From contig JACQCD010000136.1 of NCBI GenBank assembly GCA_016201825.1, positions 1 through 46,236 on the forward strand: a DNA stretch of 46,236 nt, read 5' to 3'. The notes beneath the pieces are model-generated. The model made no database searches and was not told the DNA's origin. It saw only the letters and a program-made list of their open reading frames with translations. Shown here piece after piece: positions 1 to 8,545 of the stretch. Position numbers and translations under genes: made by a program. The stretch comes from Nitrospirota bacterium (GTDB lineage Bacteria > Nitrospirota > Nitrospiria > 2-01-FULL-66-17). How positions within the stretch are numbered: position 1 is the first letter of the stretch; each line of letters opens with the position of its first letter.

Positions 1-828
1 ACTGAGTGGTGAGTCCAGTGTCCGATTTCCACCGCTTTACGGAGGCGCTCCGCAAGAATACGCGCGTTCCCTGCGTTCGTATTCGGGAGCATCACCGCAA
101 ATTCTTCGCCTCCATACCGACACGAGAAATCACTCAAACGCGCCGCTGTCTTGAGTTTTTGTGCGACGGCGTGCAGAGCCTCGTCCCCTGCAGGATGGCC
201 GAACGTATCATTGAAGCGCTTGAAATGGTCGATATCGACCATGACCAGCGAGAGAGGGGTGTGCTGTCGGTCCGCGCGGTGGACCTCTTCCTCCATCCGC
301 ATTTCAAACGCCCGACGATTTCCCAGGCCTGTCAACGGATCGGTGAGACTCTGGGCTTGCAGTTGGATATTCGCCGCTTCCAACTGGTGGTGATACGCTT
401 CAAGCTGCCGTTCGTACTGCGCGCGCTCGGCATCCCTCTGCCGCAGCTCTGCGACATGACGCCGCAATTCCAATTGTGCCATCACTTGGCGAGACAAGGC
501 CTGCAACGTGTGGTGTTGTTCATCGGTTAACGTGCGTGGAGTGCGATCGAACACGCACAACGTCCCTAAGGCGAAACCGGTCGATGTCACGAGCGGAATG
601 CCGGCATAAAAGCGAATATACGGGTCCGCCATGACCATCGGGTTCTCGGCAAACCGTGGGTCTTTCCTGGCATCCGACACCACGAGCATTTCCGAGGGAT
701 GCAAAATCGCGTGGGCACAGAAGGACACGTCGCGTGAGATCTCGGTCATCTCCACCCCCTTGCGTGCCTTGAACCATTGGCGATGTCGATCGACGAGAGT
801 CACTAAGGAGATGGGCGTCTCGCAAATG
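1..828 (-). CDS. GAF-GGDEF diguanylate cyclase, partial (runs off the window edge; 5' end also appears truncated)
   Basis: Manual minus-strand translation gives ..HICETPISLVTLVDRHRQWFKARKGVEMTEISRDVSFCAHAI.. (GAF), then SLTDPLTGLGNRRAFEMRM..LVMVDIDHFKRFNDTFGHPAGDEAL.. and RYGGEEFAV (GGEEF active site). Not in the ORF track because no start codon is evident. Confidence 0.85.
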
Positions 829-1240
829 TGGGGGCGAGATGGACGATCGTGACCTGCTTGAGATCCGCCGACGTCGTGGTCACGTTCCAGGTCCCCGCGT
901 AGGTCTGGCTCACGCCGCGCACCGTCTGCACGGGGTTCGGATAGACCTGGTACGACGGCAAGAGCGCCGCGTTTGTGCCGTCGTAGGGGGCAAGGCTGCC
1001 GCTGACGACGTTATCGATCGCTTGGGCCAGCAGGGCCTCCGCGACCTGACTCGTCATCCGCACCGCCGTGTTCCGCAGATCATTCTGGAGGTTCGCCTGG
1101 ATCGACGTGATGGTCAGGCTCAACAACCCCAAGATCCCGACGACGAGGATCACGAGCGCCGCCATCAGCTCGATCAATGTGACCCCGGCTTGCCCCTCCC
1201 GGGCGACGGCGCGCTTATGACACGACACAGTTGGCCCCAT
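803..1240 (-). CDS. type IV pilus PilV-like minor pilin, apparently 3'-truncated
   Basis: Prepilin motif GVTLIELMAALVILVVGILGLLSLT; the C-terminus becomes non-pilin (HLAPTFARRPSP) after DLKQVTIV. Confidence 0.75.
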   Translation of the reverse strand: MGPTVSCHKRAVAREGQAGVTLIELMAALVILVVGILGLLSLTITSIQANLQNDLRNTAVRMTSQVAEALLAQAIDNVVSGSLAPYDGTNAALLPSYQVYPNPVQTVRGVSQTYAGTWNVTTTSADLKQVTIVHLAPTFARRPSP

Positions 1241-1775
1241 TGAGCCCTCCTTCGCGAATCCGCGCCTGGTTCAGGAGGATGCACTTGGCCAGCGCCGGCA
1301 GGCGCGACGACTGGACGACGAACCGGAGGCCAGCGCCGGGCACGAACGCCCAGTTGGTCTCGCGCGCCATCCCCTGCTTGTCGAAGATGATCACGGTTCC
1401 GGTCGGGTCCGCACCGTCCAGGGTCAGCGACAGGCCTCCAGAGAGGGTCTTGGTCCGGACGGAGCCGGCGAGTTCCTCGACGGCAGGGGCGGGATCGTAC
1501 TGGTAGTCGTTATCCGCGTCGACGAATTCAAATGTCACGTACGAGGTTGCCGATGCAAAGCGGATTCCGGCGCCGCGACTCGTCGCCCCTGAGCTGCGCG
1601 TGATCGCGTCCTGACGCGCGCGTTGCAGGTCGGCGAGCAACTCGCGTGTCGCGCCAGCGACCCGCTGCCGCTCCACCGCGTCGGAGCCCAGCCCGGCGAT
1701 GGCCAGAAGGATCGCCAGGATACCGACCACGACCAGCAGTTCAACCAATGTAATTCCCGACTCGGATCGCTTCAT
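1215..1775 (-). CDS. GspH/FimT-family pseudopilin
   Basis: MKRSESGITLVELLVVVGILAILLAIA.. prepilin N-terminus; start chosen at the internal Met before the prepilin peptide. Confidence 0.8.
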   Translation of the reverse strand: MKRSESGITLVELLVVVGILAILLAIAGLGSDAVERQRVAGATRELLADLQRARQDAITRSSGATSRGAGIRFASATSYVTFEFVDADNDYQYDPAPAVEELAGSVRTKTLSGGLSLTLDGADPTGTVIIFDKQGMARETNWAFVPGAGLRFVVQSSRLPALAKCILLNQARIREGGLNGANCVVS

Positions 1776-1938
1776 CGTGCTCCCCTTCACCCGGAGTCGC
1801 CGCATTCCGAGCAGGACAGATTGCACCGGCCGTGCCAGGGCTCCTGGTCAGGGCCGCGGGGCGCAGATGGGGTTTTATGGCTTGCCCGGCGAGCTGACGG
1901 ATTACGGTGTGGAGAAATCTACCCAACTGGACGATGCG

Positions 1939-2306
1939 TTACCCATTCCCGAGGCCCCACGCATCGGGGGAGGCGATCCGCCGACGGCTTCCCGGCTTCA
2001 CGAGCGATGGGGCGAAGCCCCGTCGGTCGCCGGTCCTCAGCGTCCCGTCGTACCAGACCTCAAGGCCACCGACATCGTCGAAACCATGGCCGGCCTTGAC
2101 GGCACCAAACACGTTGACACGACCATCCACCCTGACTCGTCCCGCCACCAGCAGGGCGCCCACGTAATGGACCCCGGATAGCGTGATTCCGCGTGCGACC
2201 GGTTCCCCCGACGGACTTCCGTCGTCCGGCGGCGTGTCCACCACCACCGACCGACCCACGGTGCCGGTGATGACGAGGTGCGCTCCGACAAATGCATCGG
2301 CTTGCC
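1939..2306 (-). pseudogene. C-terminal fragment of a PilX-like pilus assembly protein
   Basis: Open frame NGQADAFVGAHLVITGTVGRSVVVDTPPDDG..GITLSGVHYVGALLVAGRVRVDGRVNVFGAVKAG..; no N-terminal prepilin region, and an upstream stop lies in the GACCCC repeat. Confidence 0.5.
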
Positions 2307-2356
2307 CATTGGGTCACCAATTGGGGTCACAATTGGGGTCACACAATTGGGGTCAG
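2307..2356. repeat. short direct repeats of TGACCCCAATTG (about 3-4 units, minus-strand reading)
   Basis: Minus strand reads CTGACCCCAATTGTGTGACCCCAATTGTGACCCCAATTGGTGACCCAATG. Confidence 0.85.
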
Positions 2357-2605
2357 GCATGAGTATTGACTTTCGCTAGCCCTTGACGAAGTTCCGCTTG
2401 AACAGGCGCTCTGAACTTCCCGCAATCCCCTCTCGGTGAAGACCACCGACTTCGCCTTCCCCACGGGGTTTTCGATGAAACCCTTCGCGTACAGCCTGTT
2501 CATCGCATCCCAATCAACGGATTTCCACGCCCTGACATCATCGTGGAGCGTCAGATACAGGAGGGCGAGGACTGCTTCGTCGATTTTCTCAGTGTCGATC
2601 TCCAC
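2339..2605 (-). pseudogene. DUF6429-like small protein with a probable 3' frameshift
   Basis: MEIDTEKIDEAVLALLYLTLHDDVRAWKSVDWDAMNRLYAKGFIENPVGKAKSVVFTERGLREVQ matches the family as I recall it; an alternative frame gives ERLFKRNFVKG* with a stop at 2376-2378. Confidence 0.65.
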
Positions 2606-2707
2606 TACAACACCTTCTCGGCAACGGTTTACGCTTCATCGTCTGCCCGGGCATCGTGCGAAACCGAATCCCGTCATCAGCCGCGAGAAGCCACCCAACG
2701 CGCGCCC

Positions 2708-2908
2708 TCACGCCGCCCCCTCTCGCTGCTTCGGCGGGCAGGGAATCGATCCGTACGAGCAGAACACGCAGCACGTGCCGGCCTTGGGTCGCAGCGTCGC
2801 GCCGCACGCGCGGCATTGGTAGACTACCACGCACGCGTCGAGCGGCATCGTTTCCTCGTACCTGGCACTGCACTGCGGACAGGTGATGGTCGCGGTCGTG
2901 ATCATCAT
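2708..2908 (-). CDS. small zinc-ribbon protein (CPxC/CxxC plus CCVFCSYGSIPCPP)
   Basis: MMITTATITCPQCSARYEETMPLDACVVVYQCRACGATLRPKAGTCCVFCSYGSIPCPPKQREGAA; start overlaps the mnmE stop. Confidence 0.75.
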   Translation of the reverse strand: MMITTATITCPQCSARYEETMPLDACVVVYQCRACGATLRPKAGTCCVFCSYGSIPCPPKQREGAA

Positions 2909-4308
2909 TATTTTCCAATGCAGAACTTCGAAAAAATTTCATTCAGCACATCGTCCGTCGTCACCGTCCCCAGGATCTCGCCCAGCGCATCCACGGCCCC
3001 TCGCAGATCAAGGGCGATGCACTCGCGGGGTCCCCGCGCAGCCAGCGTCTCTCCCAATTGCGCGAGCGAGGCCTCGGCGCACTTGAGCGCCTCGACGTGG
3101 CGGAGTTTGATTACGAACGTGCCTTCCTTGGCCGCCACGCCTCCGCCAAGGCGATCGACGATCTGGTTCGTCAGCGTGTCGATCCCCCTACGCGTGAGAG
3201 TGGAGACGCGCTGAATCTTCGCTCCACCGAGCGCCCCGCTGATCGCGTCCACTTCCAATCGCTGGACCAGATCCGCCTTGTTCGAGACGGCAATCACCGG
3301 TCGGCCTTTCATCTCGGCCACCAACACGCGGTCATCCTCCGCCAGCGGCTCGGAGCCGTCGAACACGGCGAGGACCACATCAGCGCCCTCGACCGCGTCC
3401 CTCGTGCGCCGAATGCCCTCGACTTCGATGGGATTGCTCGTTTGCCGCACGCCCGCAGTGTCCGAGAGCCGCACAGCGATCCCGCCAAGGTCTGCGATCT
3501 CTTCGATCGTATCCCGCGTCGTCCCCGGGATCGGCGTGACGATTGCGCGGTTCTCGCGCAGCAATACGTTGAGCAGGCTGGATTTGCCCACGTTGGGCCG
3601 GCCCGCGATGACGACCGACGCGCCTTCCCGGACGATCCGCCCGCGGTCCGCCGTCGCCAACAACCGGCGCACCTCGCGCAGCGCCTCATCGACCGAAAGC
3701 CCCAGCGCCTCGCGCGGCAGGAACTCAAGCCCCTCTTCAGAAAAATCGATGCTCGCTTCGACTTCTACGAGGAGCCTCACGAGCCGCTCCTGCAGCGTCC
3801 GGATCTCCGCCGACAGCCCGCCGCGCAATTGCGCCACCGCCGCGCGCGCGCCGGCGTCGCTCTGGGCGCGGATGACGTCCATCACGGCCTCGGCCTGGGC
3901 CAGGTCGATCCGGCCATTGAGAAATGCGCGCCGGGTGAACTCGCCGGGCTGGGCTAGGCGAACGGGGGGGGAGAGCAGGGCGCCCACGATCCGCTTGAGC
4001 ACGTGCGAGCCGCCGTGGCAGGAGAGCTCGACGACGTCCTCGCGCGTGTAACTCGTCGGCGCGCGCATCACGGTCACGAGCACCTCGTCGATCACGCATC
4101 CATCGCCGGGATCGACGGCGTGACCGAACGCCACGCGGCGGTCATCGAGCGCCTTGAGCGGCCGGCCCGAGGCCAGACGCAGAAGACGATCCGCCGCCGC
4201 GATCGCCTCGGGCCCCGACAGACGCACCACGCCGATCGCGGCCTCGCCGGGCGCGGTGGCGATCGCGCAGATCGTGTCGGTCGTTGGAATCGAGCAGGCC
4301 ATGCGCAT
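2908..4308 (-). CDS. mnmE: tRNA uridine-5-carboxymethylaminomethyl(34) synthesis GTPase MnmE
   Basis: TICAIATAPGEAAIGVVRLSG, GRPNVGKSSLLN, DTAG and C-terminal FCIGK motifs. Confidence 0.97.
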   Translation of the reverse strand: MRMACSIPTTDTICAIATAPGEAAIGVVRLSGPEAIAAADRLLRLASGRPLKALDDRRVAFGHAVDPGDGCVIDEVLVTVMRAPTSYTREDVVELSCHGGSHVLKRIVGALLSPPVRLAQPGEFTRRAFLNGRIDLAQAEAVMDVIRAQSDAGARAAVAQLRGGLSAEIRTLQERLVRLLVEVEASIDFSEEGLEFLPREALGLSVDEALREVRRLLATADRGRIVREGASVVIAGRPNVGKSSLLNVLLRENRAIVTPIPGTTRDTIEEIADLGGIAVRLSDTAGVRQTSNPIEVEGIRRTRDAVEGADVVLAVFDGSEPLAEDDRVLVAEMKGRPVIAVSNKADLVQRLEVDAISGALGGAKIQRVSTLTRRGIDTLTNQIVDRLGGGVAAKEGTFVIKLRHVEALKCAEASLAQLGETLAARGPRECIALDLRGAVDALGEILGTVTTDDVLNEIFSKFCIGK

Positions 4309-4327
4309 CGGCAGCGCCCGGCCGGGT

Positions 4328-5959
4328 CTAGTGCCCTTTGGACACCACCACGGCCTGCGGCATCAAGTACTTCATGGTCACATATTGCTGGAGAATGCTC
4401 AAGAGGTTGTTGACCATCCAGTAGAGCACCAGCCCGGACGGGAAGCTCAAAAAGAAAAAGGTGAACACCACCGGCATGAGCAGCATCAGCTTGGCCTGCT
4501 TGGGGTCCATCGTGGTCGGCTGCAACTTCTGCTGCAGGACCATCGTCGCCCCCATCAGGACCGGGAGCACGTACGAGGGGTCTTTGTCCGACAAATCGGT
4601 GATCCAGAACACGAACGGCGCCTGGCGCAACTCTATTGTGGTATAGAGAATGTTAAAGAACGCGACGAAAAACGGGATCTGCAGGACCATGGGGAGGCAT
4701 CCCCCAAGGGGATTGACCTTGTTGGTCTTATAGAGACTCATCAATTCCTGGTTGAGGCGGGCCTTGTCGTGCTTGTATTTTTTCTGGAGCGCCTGCAGTT
4801 GCGGCTGCAGCGTCGACATCGCCCGCATCGAGACGTAGCTCTTGTGCGTGAGCGGAATAAAGACGATCTTGATCAGCGCGGTCAACGAGATAATCGCCAC
4901 GCCGTAGTTGCCGAGATACGCGTGCAGGAATTTGAGGATGAGGAAGAGCGGTTCGGCGATCAGCCGCACCAGCGACCAACTGCCGAACATGAACCAGCCG
5001 AAGTCGATGGTCGCATCGAGCCCGACGTGCATCGCCCCCAGCCGATCGTATTCTTTGGGACCGGCGTAGAGGCGATAGCGGCGGGTCCCCGTCTCGCCCG
5101 ACACCGTATCCTGCAACCCCGCCGTGACTCGTCGATCGCCGAACCGCTCGGCCACGACGGCGACCTGAGGCTCCTGTGGGATCAGGGCCGCGAGAAAGTA
5201 CTTGTCTTGCAACGCGGTCCACGCGACCCGGCCCGCGTGGATCACCGGTTGTTCCAGTTTCGACGGTTTATCTTGGATGATCTTGCCGTCCACCTGGCTG
5301 GTCGGCCCCACGTAGCCCACCGACGTGGTGTCCCCCCACTGCCGGATGCCGAAATTCTCGCCCAGCATCAGGCGATACGGCCCCGCGACCTGGCGCGCCG
5401 TGAGCTCGACGTCCACCTCGTACGAATCGTGGTGGAAGGTCAGGCGCTTGGACACCACCTGACCGGACGGGGTCCGGACCTCGAACCGCAACTGGCCGGT
5501 CGGCTGATCGGCCGAGAGTCGTAGATCACCGCCTTCCAGCGCGTACGGTCCGTTCAGCACGGCCGTGTTGAGCGCCTCGTCGCTGCCCTCGATGACCACC
5601 GCCAGCGGCGCCACCGCGGCGCCTTTTTCCGGAGGGGTGAACAGGCCGACCGGCGCCCGTTTAGTGGGGCCGTTGGTGTAGCGTGCGAGCTGCCACGACG
5701 TGATCACCGCGCCGCGCGTCGACAACGTGGCGTGGTACAGGTCGGTCTCAACGGTCACGACCCGCTCGGGCCCTGGCTCGAGGGCGGGCGCTTCCCCCTC
5801 TGCCCGAGGCGTCGCGATCCTCTGGGGTGTGGCGGGTTTTTCGTCCACGGTCGACGCCGATGGCTTGGGGACCGGGGGAGGAGAAGGGGGCACCACCAAC
5901 GAGTACACAATAATAATGATGACCGACATGACGAGAAAAATGACGGCGTTACGTTCCAT
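4328..5959 (-). CDS. yidC: membrane protein insertase YidC
   Basis: MERNAVIFLVMSVIIIIVYSLVV..; LTHKSYVSMRAMSTLQPQLQALQKKY..NPLGGCLPMVLQIPFFVAFFNIL. Confidence 0.97.
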   Translation of the reverse strand: MERNAVIFLVMSVIIIIVYSLVVPPSPPPVPKPSASTVDEKPATPQRIATPRAEGEAPALEPGPERVVTVETDLYHATLSTRGAVITSWQLARYTNGPTKRAPVGLFTPPEKGAAVAPLAVVIEGSDEALNTAVLNGPYALEGGDLRLSADQPTGQLRFEVRTPSGQVVSKRLTFHHDSYEVDVELTARQVAGPYRLMLGENFGIRQWGDTTSVGYVGPTSQVDGKIIQDKPSKLEQPVIHAGRVAWTALQDKYFLAALIPQEPQVAVVAERFGDRRVTAGLQDTVSGETGTRRYRLYAGPKEYDRLGAMHVGLDATIDFGWFMFGSWSLVRLIAEPLFLILKFLHAYLGNYGVAIISLTALIKIVFIPLTHKSYVSMRAMSTLQPQLQALQKKYKHDKARLNQELMSLYKTNKVNPLGGCLPMVLQIPFFVAFFNILYTTIELRQAPFVFWITDLSDKDPSYVLPVLMGATMVLQQKLQPTTMDPKQAKLMLLMPVVFTFFFLSFPSGLVLYWMVNNLLSILQQYVTMKYLMPQAVVVSKGH

Positions 5960-6018
5960 AGCGATGAAAGCTCACTCCGATAGTCAGCGAAGGGTGATCG
6001 AGGCCGGAAGACGGATGC

Positions 6019-6282
6019 TCATGGAACGGGGTCGTACCCTGCGGCGTGGAAGGGATGGCAGCGCAGAAGCCGGCGCATCGCGAGCCACATTCCCTTGATC
6101 GCCCCGTGACGTTGGATCGCCTCGGTCGCGTACGCCGAACAGGAGGGAACAAAGCGACACGCCGGAGGAAGATACGGCGAGATGGCCATGCGGTAGAGCG
6201 ACAGTACGCCCAGACTCCCTCTCGCGAGCAGATGACCGGACGCCGTGCGACTCGCCGCCGAAGACCCCTCGGCGCGCGTCAT
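6019..6282 (-). CDS. yidD: membrane protein insertion efficiency factor YidD
   Basis: [65 protein letters not shown]-type overlap with rnpA. Confidence 0.93.
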   Translation of the reverse strand: MTRAEGSSAASRTASGHLLARGSLGVLSLYRMAISPYLPPACRFVPSCSAYATEAIQRHGAIKGMWLAMRRLLRCHPFHAAGYDPVP

Positions 6283-6647
6283 GGCGAGGCCCCGGGAGCC
6301 CTGGACCCCGTGTCGAGCTCGCGGCGCCATGCCGTCAGCAACGTGTCGAACGCGTCGCTCAACGCGCCGAACGTCCACTGCTGCGCCGACGTCCGCGGGA
6401 GGACGAGCACATCCCATCCTGGAGGAATGGCCTCGGAATGGGTTCTGAGGAGAACCCGGAGACGACGTTTGATGCGGTTTCGCTGGACCGCCCCGCCGAA
6501 CTTCCGCCCCACGATGACCCCCACCCGAGAATCGGGATGGGTCGGACCCGTCGCCAGGCCGATCACGGTCAGCGGTCCCCGCGAGGCCCGCCGCCCATCC
6601 GCGACGATCCGCCGGATATCGGGGCTTCGCGTCACGCGTCCCAGCAC
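6279..6647 (-). CDS. rnpA: ribonuclease P protein component
   Basis: [27 protein letters not shown] (RNase P protein signature). Confidence 0.95.
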   Translation of the reverse strand: MLGRVTRSPDIRRIVADGRRASRGPLTVIGLATGPTHPDSRVGVIVGRKFGGAVQRNRIKRRLRVLLRTHSEAIPPGWDVLVLPRTSAQQWTFGALSDAFDTLLTAWRRELDTGSRAPGASP

Positions 6648-6664
6648 CCGGCCGGGGTTCTTGA

Positions 6665-6802
6665 CTACACGGTGAGTCGTTTTCGCCCTTTGGCTCGTCG
6701 ACGCTTTAAGACACGGCGACCGTCTTTGGTTTCCATCCGCTTGAGGAAACCGTGGGTGCGTTTACGGCGAAGATTACTTGGTTGGCGTCTCGTGATGGAC
6801 AT
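6665..6802 (-). CDS. rpmH: 50S ribosomal protein L34
   Basis: [45 protein letters not shown], 45 aa. Confidence 0.95.
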   Translation of the reverse strand: MSITRRQPSNLRRKRTHGFLKRMETKDGRRVLKRRRAKGRKRLTV

Positions 6803-6953
6803 TCCAGCTCCTCTACTCTTGTTATTTCGGAAAAAACGCCCTATTATAGGGAACCCTCGGTCGAGTGTCAAACCGGGCTGGTCGACGAAGCGCGCAGGGG
6901 AGCGTGCGGGGGCGGGGCTCACGACAAGGATGTCGTCCGATGGCGATCGCCTC

Positions 6954-7565
6954 ATGACGGTCTCGAAGTCTACGGCTCCCGCCGTGTGCTCCGACCGCGA
7001 CACCCTTCTGGGTCTCCTGTTCGAGCGCGCCTTTCGCTGCCATCCCGACCCGATGTTTCGCCTCGCGTCCGGGGCGATGAGCCGTTACTACTTCAACTGT
7101 AAGCTCGTCACCCTCGACCCGAAGGGGGCGAGTTTGGTCGGACGGCTGATGTTCGAGCGACTCCGAGGGCTCGACGTCAAAGGCGTCGGCGGATTGACCC
7201 TCGGGGCCGACCCCATCGCCGTCGCCACCGCGATCGCGAGTGAGGCCGCCGGCGAACCGATCCCCGCCTTCATCGTCCGGAAAGAACCGAAAGGACACGG
7301 GACCTCGCAATGGATCGAGGGCCCCCTGGCCGAGGGCGCTCCGGTCGCCGTGGTCGACGATGTGGTCACCACCGGAGGCTCCACCGAAAAAGCCCTCGAC
7401 ATTCTAATGAAGTTGGGGCATCCCATCCGCAAGGTAATGGCGCTCGTTGATCGGAACGAAGGGGGACGCGAGGCCCTCCGTCGGCGTGGTTTCGAGCTGG
7501 AGAGCCTCTACCACATCGACGATTTCACGACCCTGTGGAATGCCAGCCGTCCGAGAACCGTCTAA
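6954..7565 (+). CDS. pyrE: orotate phosphoribosyltransferase
   Basis: [22 protein letters not shown].. and the PRPP-binding motif [17 protein letters not shown]; the longer ORF upstream is antisense to rnpA. Confidence 0.93.
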   Translation: MTVSKSTAPAVCSDRDTLLGLLFERAFRCHPDPMFRLASGAMSRYYFNCKLVTLDPKGASLVGRLMFERLRGLDVKGVGGLTLGADPIAVATAIASEAAGEPIPAFIVRKEPKGHGTSQWIEGPLAEGAPVAVVDDVVTTGGSTEKALDILMKLGHPIRKVMALVDRNEGGREALRRRGFELESLYHIDDFTTLWNASRPRTV

Positions 7566-7705
7566 TAACCTGTCGGGTGGGAATGCGGCCACCCGTCACG
7601 GCGGTTCCACGGTCAACCCCGCGGCGCGACCCGGCCGGCTCAGACGGCCCACCGCACGGGGGGTACGGCAACCGGGGCTTCGTCCCCGGACTGAAGGAGG
7701 GGCGT

Positions 7706-8545
7706 GTGCGAACACTTGGTACGGTGATGTCGATAGGGCTTGTCGGGGTGTCGGCCCTGGTCCTGCTGGCAACGGGTCCGATTCGGTCGGGTGCGTCGAT
7801 TCTCGCCGCGGACATCGTGCAGAAGTCCGAGGATGTGTATCCCGGCAAAGATCAGACGGCCAGACTGACCTTCACCATCAAGGAGTCCAAGGAGTCCGGC
7901 GGGGCGGAGCGGAAATCCGTCCTTCGCCGGTACTGGAAGAACTATCGAGGCCAGAGCGGGATGGACTTTAAGGTCCTCGTGTTCAACGAATATCCTCCGG
8001 ACGCCAAGGGCAGCTCGTTCATGCTCTGGGGCTACGATCCCCGCAGCGGGAAACCGGCCGACCGGTGGTTGTACATCCCCATCCTGAATAAGGTCAACAA
8101 GCTCGTCAACACGGTGACGGACACCGGCATCGCCAGCTCCGATCTCCAGCCCGGCGACATGGTCTCGCGCCCGGTGGAGCGAGACGACCACCGGCTGATC
8201 GGCGAGGAGGTCGTGGGAAACCGCACGTACTACGTCATCGAGAGCACCCCCAAGGGGCGCGACCCGTCCTATCCCTACGGCAAGCTGGTCAAATGGATCA
8301 CCAAGGACACGTTCCTCAAAGAGCGGATCGACTACTACGACCTCCAGGGAAAGCTGCTGAAAACCCAGGTGACGACGTGGAAACCGATCAAGGACGCGTG
8401 GGTCTGGGAAAAGGTCGTGATCACCAACGCCCAAACCGGAGCCGAGACCTATCTCAGCATCAACGACATCAGGACGAACATCGGCTTGGAAGATTCATTC
8501 TTCACCGAGCGCTCGATGAAGCAGGGGCTTGATCGTCTGCCATGA
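7706..8545 (+). CDS. outer-membrane lipoprotein-sorting-like protein (LolA-like fold family)
   Basis: AADIVQKSEDVYPGKDQTARLTFTIKE..SSFMLWGYDP..ADRWLYIPILNKV..ITKDTFLKERIDYYDLQGKLLKT; GTG start preceded by AAGGAGG; signal peptide. Confidence 0.75.
   Translation: MRTLGTVMSIGLVGVSALVLLATGPIRSGASILAADIVQKSEDVYPGKDQTARLTFTIKESKESGGAERKSVLRRYWKNYRGQSGMDFKVLVFNEYPPDAKGSSFMLWGYDPRSGKPADRWLYIPILNKVNKLVNTVTDTGIASSDLQPGDMVSRPVERDDHRLIGEEVVGNRTYYVIESTPKGRDPSYPYGKLVKWITKDTFLKERIDYYDLQGKLLKTQVTTWKPIKDAWVWEKVVITNAQTGAETYLSINDIRTNIGLEDSFFTERSMKQGLDRLP

Noticed and set aside
4154-5524. 456-aa plus-strand ORF
   Set aside because: Antisense to yidC/mnmE; His/Arg-rich composition typical of shadow ORFs in GC-rich DNA.
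6438-6953. N-terminal extension of the pyrE ORF
   Set aside because: Antisense to rnpA/rpmH; OPRT homology begins near 6954.
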